Below, in pieces: positions 50,560-57,613 of a DNA stretch of 64,000 nucleotides. The stretch lies in NCBI GenBank assembly GCA_949289045.1, contig CASEMN010000008.1:31312-95311 (forward strand). The letters are read 5' to 3'. The notes under the pieces are model-generated. The model was given only the letters and a program-made list of their open reading frames with translations, searched no databases and was not told where the DNA came from. The stretch comes from an uncultured Oscillospiraceae bacterium. GTDB taxonomy: Bacteria; Bacillota; Clostridia; Oscillospirales; Acutalibacteraceae. Both the position numbers and the translations under genes were made by a program. The stretch's first letter is position 1. Each line of letters opens with the position of its first letter.

Positions 50560-50597
50560 GTTAAAAAATAACCCCCCATGTGAATGGACACATGGGG
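50560..50597 (-). terminator. Terminator of eda
   Basis: CCCCATGTG and CACATGGGG form a perfect 9-bp stem, followed on the minus strand by a TTATTTTTTAA tract. Confidence 0.9.
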
Positions 50598-50612
50598 ATC
50601 GTTCTGTTATTC

Positions 50613-51269
50613 TTATTTACCAGCCATTTCAGCTCTTGCAAGCTTGATGCGCTCTACGAAAAGCTTACCTGTTTCGGTAATCTTCTTGTAGTTGCCTTCC
50701 TTAGCTCCTGCTGTAAGTGAGCTTCCTGCGCCTACTGCAACAGCACCGGCTTTAATCCACTGTGCAACGTTGTCAACGTCAACGCCGCCTGTGGGCATCA
50801 TCTTAGCATAGGGGATGGGTCCGTGAATTGCCTTGATGATCTTGGGTCCGAAGAGATCGCCGGGGAATACCTTGAGAATGTCTGCGCCTGCTTCCATAGC
50901 AGTTACACATTCTCTTACGCTCATAACGCCGGGCATAATCGGTACACGGTAGCGGTTGCACATCTTTACTGTATCAAGGTCAAGGTAGGGGCTTACGATG
51001 TACTCAGCGCCGGAAAGCATTGCGATTCTTGCAGTTGCGCTGTCCATAACAGTACCGGCTCCGAGGATGATGTCCTCAGGTGAATATGTAGCTGCAAGCT
51101 CTTCGATAACCTTTTGAGCTCCGGGAACTGTGAATGTAAGCTCGATTGCAGCAACTCCGCCTTCGATGCAGGCCTCTGTAATGCGCTTTGCAGTGTCTGT
51201 TGAATCAGCTCTTACAACGGCAACAATACCTGCGTCAAGTATTCTGGTAATTACTTTTTCTTTATCCAT
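50613..51269 (-). CDS. eda: KHG/KDPG aldolase
   Basis: This 218-residue class I aldolase splits 2-keto-3-deoxy-6-phosphogluconate into pyruvate and glyceraldehyde 3-phosphate. AIELTFTVPGAQ supplies the catalytic Glu, and the Schiff-base Lys is in ILKVFPGD. It is paired with the KDG kinase gene 34 bases upstream in one operon, so it completes the kinase-aldolase end of uronate or Entner-Doudoroff metabolism. No edd or uronate isomerase gene lies in the window. Confidence 0.95.
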   Translation of the reverse strand: MDKEKVITRILDAGIVAVVRADSTDTAKRITEACIEGGVAAIELTFTVPGAQKVIEELAATYSPEDIILGAGTVMDSATARIAMLSGAEYIVSPYLDLDTVKMCNRYRVPIMPGVMSVRECVTAMEAGADILKVFPGDLFGPKIIKAIHGPIPYAKMMPTGGVDVDNVAQWIKAGAVAVGAGSSLTAGAKEGNYKKITETGKLFVERIKLARAEMAGK

Positions 51270-51303
51270 TGTATATTATCTCCTTCTGTTGAGTTTGAAT
51301 TTT

Positions 51304-52401
51304 TTATCTCTGAACTCTTGCGCCTGCGCCGCCGACTATTCTTTCAACCTCTTTAAGGCTTGCCATGGAGGTGTCGCCGGGAGTTGTCATTGCAAGTGCG
51401 CCGTGGGCAACGCCGTAGTTGACCGCTTTCTGAGGATCTCCTGTTTCCATAAGTCCGTAAATAAGACCTGATGCAAAGGAGTCGCCGCCGCCGACTCTGT
51501 CGTAAATTTCAAGGCCGGGAAGCTCAAGACCTCTGTAAATCTTGCCGTCAGCCCAGCAGATTGCACTCCAGTCGTTTACTGTCGCTGTTTTAACAGTTCT
51601 GAGTGTTGTGGCAACTGCCTTGAAATTGGGATATACCTTAACGGCCTTTTCTATCATCTTGAAATATCCGTCGATGTTAAGCTCCTTGAGGTTCTCGTCG
51701 TTGCCTTCAATTTCAAAACCGAGGCAGGCTGTGAAATCCTCTTCATTGCCTATCATAACATCTATGTATTTTGCAATTTCCTTGTTTACTTCTCTTGCCT
51801 TTTCGATTCCGCCGATATCGTTCCAAAGTGAGGGACGGTAGTTAAGGTCGTAGGAAACGATTGTGCCGTATTTCTTTGCAGCCTTGACAGCCTCGATTAC
51901 AACCTGAGCTGTTGTCTCTGAAAGAGCTGCGAAAATTCCGCCTGTGTGCAGCCACCTTACTCCGAGAGTGCCGAAAATGTAGTCCCAGTCAATATCGCCG
52001 GGCTTAAGCTGAGAAGCAGCTGTGTTGCCTCTGTCTGAAACGCCTACTGCGCCTCTGATGCCGTAACCTCTTTCAGTAAAGTTAAGGCCGTTTCTTACAG
52101 TTCTGCCGATTCCGTCATATTTGCACCACTTGATAAGTGAAGCATCCACGCCGCCCTGGTATACAAAGTCCTCAACAAGTCTGCCGACCTCGTTGTCTGC
52201 GAGAGCTGTTACAACTGAGGTTTTAAGGCCGAAGCATCTTTTAAGTCCTCTTGCAACATTGTATTCTCCGCCGCCTTCCCATACTCTGAAACTGCGGGCA
52301 GTTTTAATTCTTGCATCGCCCGGATCAAGTCTGAGCATAATTTCACCGAGAGAAATCTCGTCAAACATACATTCCTCTTTTGGACGAAGTTTAAGTTCCA
52401 T
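51304..52401 (-). CDS. kdgK: 2-Keto-3-deoxygluconate kinase (PfkB family)
   Basis: This 365-residue ribokinase-fold enzyme phosphorylates 2-keto-3-deoxygluconate. SLGEIMLRLDPGD at the start, RVWEGGGEYNVARGL and the catalytic DRVGGGDSFASGLIYG motif are clear. The ATG at 52401 follows GTGGAGGT; an in-frame ATG at 52416 does not. The downstream eda gene supports KDG over other sugars. A small inverted repeat (TTCAATAA/TTATTGAA, 52468-52497) upstream may be an operator. Confidence 0.9.
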   Translation of the reverse strand: MELKLRPKEECMFDEISLGEIMLRLDPGDARIKTARSFRVWEGGGEYNVARGLKRCFGLKTSVVTALADNEVGRLVEDFVYQGGVDASLIKWCKYDGIGRTVRNGLNFTERGYGIRGAVGVSDRGNTAASQLKPGDIDWDYIFGTLGVRWLHTGGIFAALSETTAQVVIEAVKAAKKYGTIVSYDLNYRPSLWNDIGGIEKAREVNKEIAKYIDVMIGNEEDFTACLGFEIEGNDENLKELNIDGYFKMIEKAVKVYPNFKAVATTLRTVKTATVNDWSAICWADGKIYRGLELPGLEIYDRVGGGDSFASGLIYGLMETGDPQKAVNYGVAHGALAMTTPGDTSMASLKEVERIVGGAGARVQR

Positions 52402-52467
52402 AAAATATACCTCCACAAAAAAGCAAAATAAACTTACAGAATAAATTTTATCACATTTTCGAATTCA

Positions 52468-52497
52468 TTCAATAATAAATTTCACTCTTTTATTGAA
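52468..52497. promoter_or_regulatory. Inverted repeat between kdgK and the GH16 gene
   Basis: TTCAATAA (52468-52475) and TTATTGAA (52490-52497) form an 8-bp inverted repeat in the divergent promoter region, placed to act as an operator for kdgK-eda. Confidence 0.35.
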
Positions 52498-52544
52498 ATC
52501 TTGCTTAAATTTATAAAAAATACAATTAATTTGTTAAGACTAAC

Positions 52545-52572
52545 TTGTTTAATATCAAATCCATGATATAAT
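52545..52572 (+). promoter_or_regulatory. Promoter of the GH16 gene
   Basis: TTGTTT (52545-52550) and TATAAT (52567-52572) are spaced 16 bases apart. Confidence 0.55.
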
Positions 52573-52645
52573 AATTCTGAAATCAGAAAAACAGATTTGT
52601 AAAAAACATAATAGCAGTTAAAACTGTAAATCGGAGGATATATTA

Positions 52646-53623
52646 ATGAAAAGAAGTAAAGCTGCCAAAATAGCAACTTCCGCCGCTGCGTGTGTATGTG
52701 CCTTGTCTGTGCTGTTTTCCGGATGCGGAGCAGACGAGGACCTTGTATACATGAAGGAACTTCAAAGCAATAAAATTGACCTTTCGGGATATGAATTGAC
52801 CTTTGAGGATAATTTCGACGGCAATGCTCTGGACACAAAGGTATGGACTTATTGTGATGAGGGCGGAGAAAGGCGAGGCGGCTACTGGATTGACGATGCT
52901 GTAAGCGTAAAGGACTCAAATCTCAGAATAGCGATAGAGTATCGTGAGGACGGCGAGCTTGGAAGTGGCTGGTATACGGGAGCAGTTGAATCCACTGCAA
53001 AGGGAAACGGAGCCACAGGCTTTTCACAGAAGTACGGATATTTTGAGGCGAGATGCAAAGTACCGAAAATCTACGGTGCATGGGCTGCATTTTGGCTGAT
53101 GCCTGTCAATAATTTTAAAGACGATGTTCCCGGCAGCGGAGCTGACGGAAGCGAGGTCGATATATTCGAGTCCATGTATATGTACATGAAAGATCCGGAT
53201 TATCAGAATAGCGTAACCCATGCGATACATATAGACGGCTACGGCGACAATCTCAAGAGCCTTGGTTCAAAGCATTTTTCAATGGAAGATTTATACGATA
53301 CATATCACACCTACGGCTTAGAGTGGAATGAGAATGAGTATATTTTCTACATTGACGGAATTGAGACATGGAGGGTAAGCCAGACACCGGATAAAGAGGA
53401 TTCTTCAAAGTTGTATAATAACGTTTCCCATGTGGCAGAGTATATAATACTTTCATGCGAAGTATCCGGCACAACAAAGGACGGCAAGGTTTATCCCGGT
53501 CAGGAGTTCAATGATAAGGGCGAGCTTGTCACAGCATGGAGCGGAAGCCTTGAAGGAAACGATAAAAACACTTCCTATGAATTCCTCGTGGACTATGTAA
53601 AGGTTTACGAAAAGAAGGCATGA
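52646..53623 (+). CDS. GH16 family glycosidase lipoprotein (beta-glucanase type)
   Basis: This 325-residue protein has a lipoprotein signal (lipobox LFSGC) and a GH16 beta-jelly-roll domain from about residue 50. The catalytic motif is EVDIFE, with E170 as nucleophile, D172 assisting and E175 as acid/base; WAAFWLMP and the HTYGLEWNENEYIFYIDG region are typical. It should cut an internal beta-1,3 or mixed beta-1,3/1,4 glucan outside the cell; other GH16 substrates (such as galactans) cannot be excluded. TCGGAGG precedes the ATG. It is separate from the kdgK operon. Confidence 0.93.
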   Translation: MKRSKAAKIATSAAACVCALSVLFSGCGADEDLVYMKELQSNKIDLSGYELTFEDNFDGNALDTKVWTYCDEGGERRGGYWIDDAVSVKDSNLRIAIEYREDGELGSGWYTGAVESTAKGNGATGFSQKYGYFEARCKVPKIYGAWAAFWLMPVNNFKDDVPGSGADGSEVDIFESMYMYMKDPDYQNSVTHAIHIDGYGDNLKSLGSKHFSMEDLYDTYHTYGLEWNENEYIFYIDGIETWRVSQTPDKEDSSKLYNNVSHVAEYIILSCEVSGTTKDGKVYPGQEFNDKGELVTAWSGSLEGNDKNTSYEFLVDYVKVYEKKA

Positions 53624-53707
53624 GCGTCCCCTTAAACTGAAAAAGATGTTTTGAGGCGGCGCAGATTAATGCGCCGCTTTGACTTTGTGATGTGGAGAAG
53701 ATTAATA

Positions 53708-54163
53708 ATGGTTAAAGTAATAAAGAAAGCGTTTGCCGTCATTGGAAAAATGGGCTCGACTTTAGACGGTGAAGGTTTTATTCAGAAATTATGGGATGAT
53801 GCAAACAGTCATTTTAGTGAAGTAGCACATCTGGCAAAGAGAGACACAAAGGGGAATATTGTGGGAATATGGGGTGCTATGTCCGATATTTCTCACTCGT
53901 ATAAACCTTGGGAAGATGGCTTTAGTAAAGGTTTGTATCTGGCAGGAGTGGAATGTGACGATAATGCCGAGGCCCCTGACGGATGGACAAAATGGACAAT
54001 ACCTGGTTTTGAATATATAGTTGTTGAAAGCAATAACGGAGCATTTGAAGATACCCTCAGACAAATGAAAGAGGAGGGTGTTTCGCTGGTGGGAGCAGTT
54101 CACGATTATACCGACCCGGCAACAGGAAAGGGCTATATGTATTTCCCCATAAGAGAAGTTTGA
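53708..54163 (+). CDS. GyrI-like/effector-binding domain protein
   Basis: This 151-residue protein starts MVKVIKKAFAVIGKMGSTLDG and ends with GAVHDYTDPATGKGYMYFPI, the pattern of a stand-alone GyrI-like (AraC effector-binding, SOUL-related) domain. Such proteins bind small hydrophobic molecules. TGGAGAAG precedes the ATG. The neighbouring GNAT gene starts 26 bases downstream, suggesting an operon with a resistance or detoxification flavour; this is inference. Confidence 0.82.
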   Translation: MVKVIKKAFAVIGKMGSTLDGEGFIQKLWDDANSHFSEVAHLAKRDTKGNIVGIWGAMSDISHSYKPWEDGFSKGLYLAGVECDDNAEAPDGWTKWTIPGFEYIVVESNNGAFEDTLRQMKEEGVSLVGAVHDYTDPATGKGYMYFPIREV

Positions 54164-54174
54164 TAAATTTCAGT

Positions 54175-54228
54175 ACGGCAGGTGAGAATATGGAAACTGA
54201 AAAATGTACGGTAACGGACATGACCTGT
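54175..54228 (+). repeat. Duplicated copA gene head at the 5' end of the GNAT gene
   Basis: 54175-54228 matches 54807-54860 at 48 of 54 aligned positions without gaps. The shared block covers the ribosome binding site (GGCAGGTGA), the start codon and the first 13 codons of copA, including the HMA word TVTGMTC, here TVTDMTC. After this block the two sequences diverge completely. Confidence 0.85.
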
Positions 54229-54696
54229 AAGGATTTCAGTATTGATGCATTGGAGATTAAAAAGGTAGATAAAAACACAGACTTAGCAGATAGACTGATT
54301 AATTTTGTGGAAAATTTCTCTTGGGAAGAAGTAAGAGAACATATGCTCCAAATACTGAAGGCATGGGCGTTTACTGATTGGGAAACTCCGTTTGCAGCAA
54401 TAGTAAATGGTCAAATTGTGGGAATGGCTTCTATTATGAAGACGGACTATTATCCGTTACCTGAAATATATCCATGGATATCAAGTGTCTTTGTGACGGA
54501 AGATTATCGCGGCAATAGAATTAGTGAAAAGCTGATTGATTTTGCAAATGAATATGCAAAAGAATGTGGATTTGCAAGAACCTATATTCCGTCGGAACAT
54601 ATTGGTTTATATGAAAAATTCGGATACCGATATTTGAAAGATATAACCAATTACGGAAATGGAACAGACCGATTGTATTATAAAGAACTGAAATAA
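54190..54696 (+). CDS. GNAT acetyltransferase with a copA-derived N-terminus
   Basis: This 168-residue protein has a GNAT domain from about residue 25: PWISSVFVTEDYRGNRISEKLI is the acetyl-CoA binding motif A, and GLYEKFGYRYL is motif B. Its first 13 residues (METEKCTVTDMTC) match the start of the copper ATPase 630 bases downstream, including a single Cys of the metal-binding word but not the second, so copper binding is doubtful. The ATG at 54190 follows GGCAGGTGAGAAT. The acceptor of the acetyl group is unknown. Confidence 0.85.
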   Translation: METEKCTVTDMTCKDFSIDALEIKKVDKNTDLADRLINFVENFSWEEVREHMLQILKAWAFTDWETPFAAIVNGQIVGMASIMKTDYYPLPEIYPWISSVFVTEDYRGNRISEKLIDFANEYAKECGFARTYIPSEHIGLYEKFGYRYLKDITNYGNGTDRLYYKELK

Positions 54697-54730
54697 TAAG
54701 GAGCTGGATTTTAGCACTTTTCCGGCAAAC

Positions 54731-54769
54731 AAAATCACTTTACTGTCATAGACGGAAACGAGTGATTTT
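54731..54769. promoter_or_regulatory. Inverted repeat upstream of copA
   Basis: AAAATCACT (54731-54739) and AGTGATTTT (54761-54769) form a perfect 9-bp inverted repeat about 50 bases before copA. It could be a terminator of the GNAT gene or a copper-responsive operator. No standard CopY or CsoR site is seen. Confidence 0.4.
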
Positions 54770-54821
54770 ATAGAAATATTACCCCTAAAAATCCAAAATA
54801 AACATAACGGCAGGTGATAAT

Positions 54822-57401
54822 ATGAAAACTGAAAAATATACTGTAACAGGCATGACCTGTTCAGCTTGCAGCGCTCATGTTGAAAAGAGTGTGTGCGGTG
54901 TTGAGGGAGTAGAAAAGGCGGAGGTAAATCTCCTTACTAATTCAATGACCGTAACTTATGATGAGAGCAAAACAGACAGCGGAGAAATTGTGAAAGCGGT
55001 TGAGAGCGGTGGATACGGAGCCAGCCCTCAGAGCAGCGGCGAAAAGAGTAAAAGCGTTTCCGCCAAAAAGGGGATTTCAGAGGTTGAAAAGCATATTTCC
55101 GATATGAAAAAGCGGCTCATTATCTCCATAATATTTACTGTTCCGCTTTTCTATATTTCAATGGGCCATATGATGGGCTTTCCGCTTCCGTCATTTTTCC
55201 ATTCGGTCAATAACGCCATGACCTTTGCATTTACTCAGTTCATTTTGTGCGTTCCGGTGGTGTTCGTAAATTTCCATTACTTTAAAAACGGATTCCGTTC
55301 ACTGTTTAAAGGCGCACCTAATATGGATTCACTTATTGCAATAGGTTCGGGCGCTTCTGTGCTCTACGGAATTTACGCAATATATAAAATATCCTACGGA
55401 TTTTCCGTTTTAGATTATGACATAATCGAGCAGTATTCAATGGATTTGTATTTTGAATCGGCTGCCATGATTCTAACCCTTATTTCCCTGGGAAAGCTTT
55501 TAGAAGCGAGAGCCAAGGGCAAGACCAGTCAGGCAATTTCAAGGCTTATTTCCCTTGCGCCGAAAACGGCTTGTGTGGAGCGTGACGGTGAAGAAAAGAT
55601 AATTTCCGCAGATGAAATAGCTGTGGGAGATATACTCATAGTCCGTTCAGGAGAGGCAATTCCCGCCGACGGAGTTATAATCAGCGGAAACGGCTCAGTG
55701 GATGAATCCGCCATAACAGGCGAGAGTATGCCGGCGGATAAGGAACCCGGCGATAAAGTCACGGGAGCCACTATAAATAAGAGCGGATACTTTAAGATGA
55801 AAGCTTCAAAGGTGGGCGAGGATACAGCACTTTCACAGATAATAAAGCTTGTGGAGGAAGCGTCCTCATCGAAAGCGCCCATTGCGAAGCTCGCCGATAA
55901 AGTCAGCAGGATTTTCGTTCCGGCAGTAATTACCATTGCGATTGCAGCAGTTATAATATGGCTTATTTCTGGAGCTGAATTTGAGTTTGCAATGTCCATA
56001 GGTATATCGGTACTTGTAATTTCCTGTCCCTGTGCTCTGGGACTTGCAACACCTACGGCGATTATGGTCGGTACGGGAAAGGGTGCAGAGCTGGGTATTC
56101 TCATTAAGAGCGCCGAAGCTTTGGAAACCGCTCACAGCATAAAGAATATAGCTCTCGATAAAACCGGCACAATCACAGAGGGCAAACCTGTTGTGACGGA
56201 TATTATAATCAATTCAAACCTTAAAGCTGATGCCGATGAATTCCTCGGAATCTGCGCCGCAGTGGAGAAGCTTTCGGAGCATCCTCTGGCGGGAGCAGTG
56301 CTACAGGAGGCAAAGGAGAGGAATATTGCAATTCCAGACGCAGAAGGGTACACCCAGAAAGCGGGACGCGGAATTTCAGCTCTTGTAGGGGGCAGAAGAA
56401 TCTACGGCGGCAACGGAGCTTATATGGAGGAGATTGGTGTTTTCGAGGAAGTTTCAAAATCCAAAGCCCAGAGCCTTGCCGAAATGGGAAAAACACCTCT
56501 TTTCTTTGCCGATGACAATACGATAATAGGCATAATTGCGGTATCCGATACCATAAAGCCCACAAGTCCGGCAGCAATTGAGGAGTTTAAGTCAATGGGC
56601 ATCAGTACCATGATGCTGACCGGCGACAATGAAACTACGGCAAAGGCAATAGCTTCACAGGCGGGTGTCACTGAATTTTCCGCAGGAGTGCTTCCGCAGG
56701 ATAAGGAAAGGGTAGTAAGCTCTCTTAAAGAAAAAGGCGTTACCGCCATGATAGGTGACGGAATAAACGATGCACCTGCCCTTGTTGCGGCAGATGTGGG
56801 AATCGCAATCGGAGCGGGTACGGATATCGCCATAGAGTCGGCGGATATAGTGCTTATGAAAGGTGATCTCAATGAAGCTGTTGCAGCGGTAAAGCTCAGC
56901 AAAGCGGTTATAAGGAATATAAAGGAAAACCTTTTCTGGGCGCTTATTTACAATGCCGTATGTATTCCCGTAGCGGCAGGATTGTTTTATAATGTATTCG
57001 GACTAAAGCTCAATCCCATGATTGCGGCAGGAGCCATGAGTTTAAGTTCTGTTTGTGTAGTAATGAATGCATTGAGACTTAAATTCTTTAAAAACAGTAA
57101 AATATTGCCAAGCGGCAATAAAAACAGCGGCGAAAAGCCCACAGCGGCAGTTTCGTCCATAGCTATAGAAATTAAAGGAGGAAAAATAAAAATGGAAAAG
57201 AAAATGCTTATTGAAGGAATGTCATGCGGACATTGCAGCGCAAGAGTGGAAAAGGCTCTTAACGACCTTGAGGGAGTAAGTGCAAAAGTAGACCTTGAGA
57301 AGAAGACCGCATTTATAACTCTTACACAGGATGTAAGCGATGAGGTTCTTACCAAAGCCGTAACCGATGCCGGTTATGAAGTAGTTTCCATCGCAGGCTA
57401 A
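54822..57401 (+). CDS. copA: Copper-exporting P1B-type ATPase with HMA domains at both ends
   Basis: This 859-residue pump exports Cu(I). An N-terminal heavy-metal-associated domain (about residues 1-65) has GMTCSAC. The membrane CPC motif is in SCPCALGLATP, the phosphorylation site in DKTGTITEG, and the hinge motif in GDGINDAPAL. Unusually, a second complete HMA domain (GMSCGHC) forms the last 69 residues; it is preceded by a ribosome binding site and an in-frame ATG and has the length of a free CopZ. GGCAGGTGAT precedes the start ATG. No copper repressor gene is adjacent. Confidence 0.95.
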   Translation: MKTEKYTVTGMTCSACSAHVEKSVCGVEGVEKAEVNLLTNSMTVTYDESKTDSGEIVKAVESGGYGASPQSSGEKSKSVSAKKGISEVEKHISDMKKRLIISIIFTVPLFYISMGHMMGFPLPSFFHSVNNAMTFAFTQFILCVPVVFVNFHYFKNGFRSLFKGAPNMDSLIAIGSGASVLYGIYAIYKISYGFSVLDYDIIEQYSMDLYFESAAMILTLISLGKLLEARAKGKTSQAISRLISLAPKTACVERDGEEKIISADEIAVGDILIVRSGEAIPADGVIISGNGSVDESAITGESMPADKEPGDKVTGATINKSGYFKMKASKVGEDTALSQIIKLVEEASSSKAPIAKLADKVSRIFVPAVITIAIAAVIIWLISGAEFEFAMSIGISVLVISCPCALGLATPTAIMVGTGKGAELGILIKSAEALETAHSIKNIALDKTGTITEGKPVVTDIIINSNLKADADEFLGICAAVEKLSEHPLAGAVLQEAKERNIAIPDAEGYTQKAGRGISALVGGRRIYGGNGAYMEEIGVFEEVSKSKAQSLAEMGKTPLFFADDNTIIGIIAVSDTIKPTSPAAIEEFKSMGISTMMLTGDNETTAKAIASQAGVTEFSAGVLPQDKERVVSSLKEKGVTAMIGDGINDAPALVAADVGIAIGAGTDIAIESADIVLMKGDLNEAVAAVKLSKAVIRNIKENLFWALIYNAVCIPVAAGLFYNVFGLKLNPMIAAGAMSLSSVCVVMNALRLKFFKNSKILPSGNKNSGEKPTAAVSSIAIEIKGGKIKMEKKMLIEGMSCGHCSARVEKALNDLEGVSAKVDLEKKTAFITLTQDVSDEVLTKAVTDAGYEVVSIAG
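57192..57401 (+). CDS. copZ: Nested CopZ-like copper chaperone reading frame within copA
   Basis: The last 69 codons of copA, starting at an in-frame ATG at 57192, encode a free-standing HMA protein (MEKKMLIEGMSCGHCSARVE...) with the metal-binding cysteines of GMSCGHC. A strong ribosome binding site, AAAGGAGG (57174-57181), lies 10 bases upstream, within the copA coding sequence and encoding KGGK. The size and start match stand-alone CopZ chaperones. This may be a separate gene fused in frame to copA that is still translated on its own, giving both CopA with a C-terminal HMA and free CopZ (inference). Confidence 0.55.
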   Translation: MEKKMLIEGMSCGHCSARVEKALNDLEGVSAKVDLEKKTAFITLTQDVSDEVLTKAVTDAGYEVVSIAG

Positions 57402-57482
57402 GCAAACTGAGTTTGGCAGCGTGACGCTGCACCAAAGCCGCACTTGAACTGGCGGTAAGGAACAACTATAAGTGCCTACGGT
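57402..57482 (+). repeat. Dispersed repeat, copy D
   Basis: Directly after the copA stop the sequence holds CAAAC TGA GTTTG and then the full hairpin GCAGCG TGA CGCTGC, followed by CACCAAAGCCGCAC, GGCGGTAAGGAAC and CTATAAGTGCCTACGG. It matches the 66-bp units at 32875 and the reverse copy at 34954. Confidence 0.82.
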
Positions 57483-57550
57483 GTACACGTCTGCTTTCAA
57501 GCTACACAGCAGGCTGCATATAAAGATAATTTACATTTCTATTACAGCAA

Positions 57551-57598
57551 AAAGAGCGTAAAGGAAAGTTGTTCTTCCGTTTACGCTCTTTCTTTTTT
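57551..57598. terminator. Bidirectional terminator between copA and the GH3 gene
   Basis: AAAGAGCGTAAA and TTTACGCTCTTT pair perfectly, with an inner GGAAAG/CTTCC stem, and T tracts on both strands. Confidence 0.9.
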
Positions 57599-57613
57599 GT
57601 TATATAATATCCA

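Noticed and set aside
54190..54230. Copper-binding domain at the start of the GNAT protein
   Set aside because: Only the first Cys of the GMTCxxC motif is kept (DMTCKDFS), so a functional HMA site is unlikely despite the clear ancestry.
55529..56104. 191-residue minus-strand frame within copA
   Set aside because: It is antisense to conserved P-type ATPase motifs and has no ribosome binding site; long antisense frames are common opposite genes with regular codon use.
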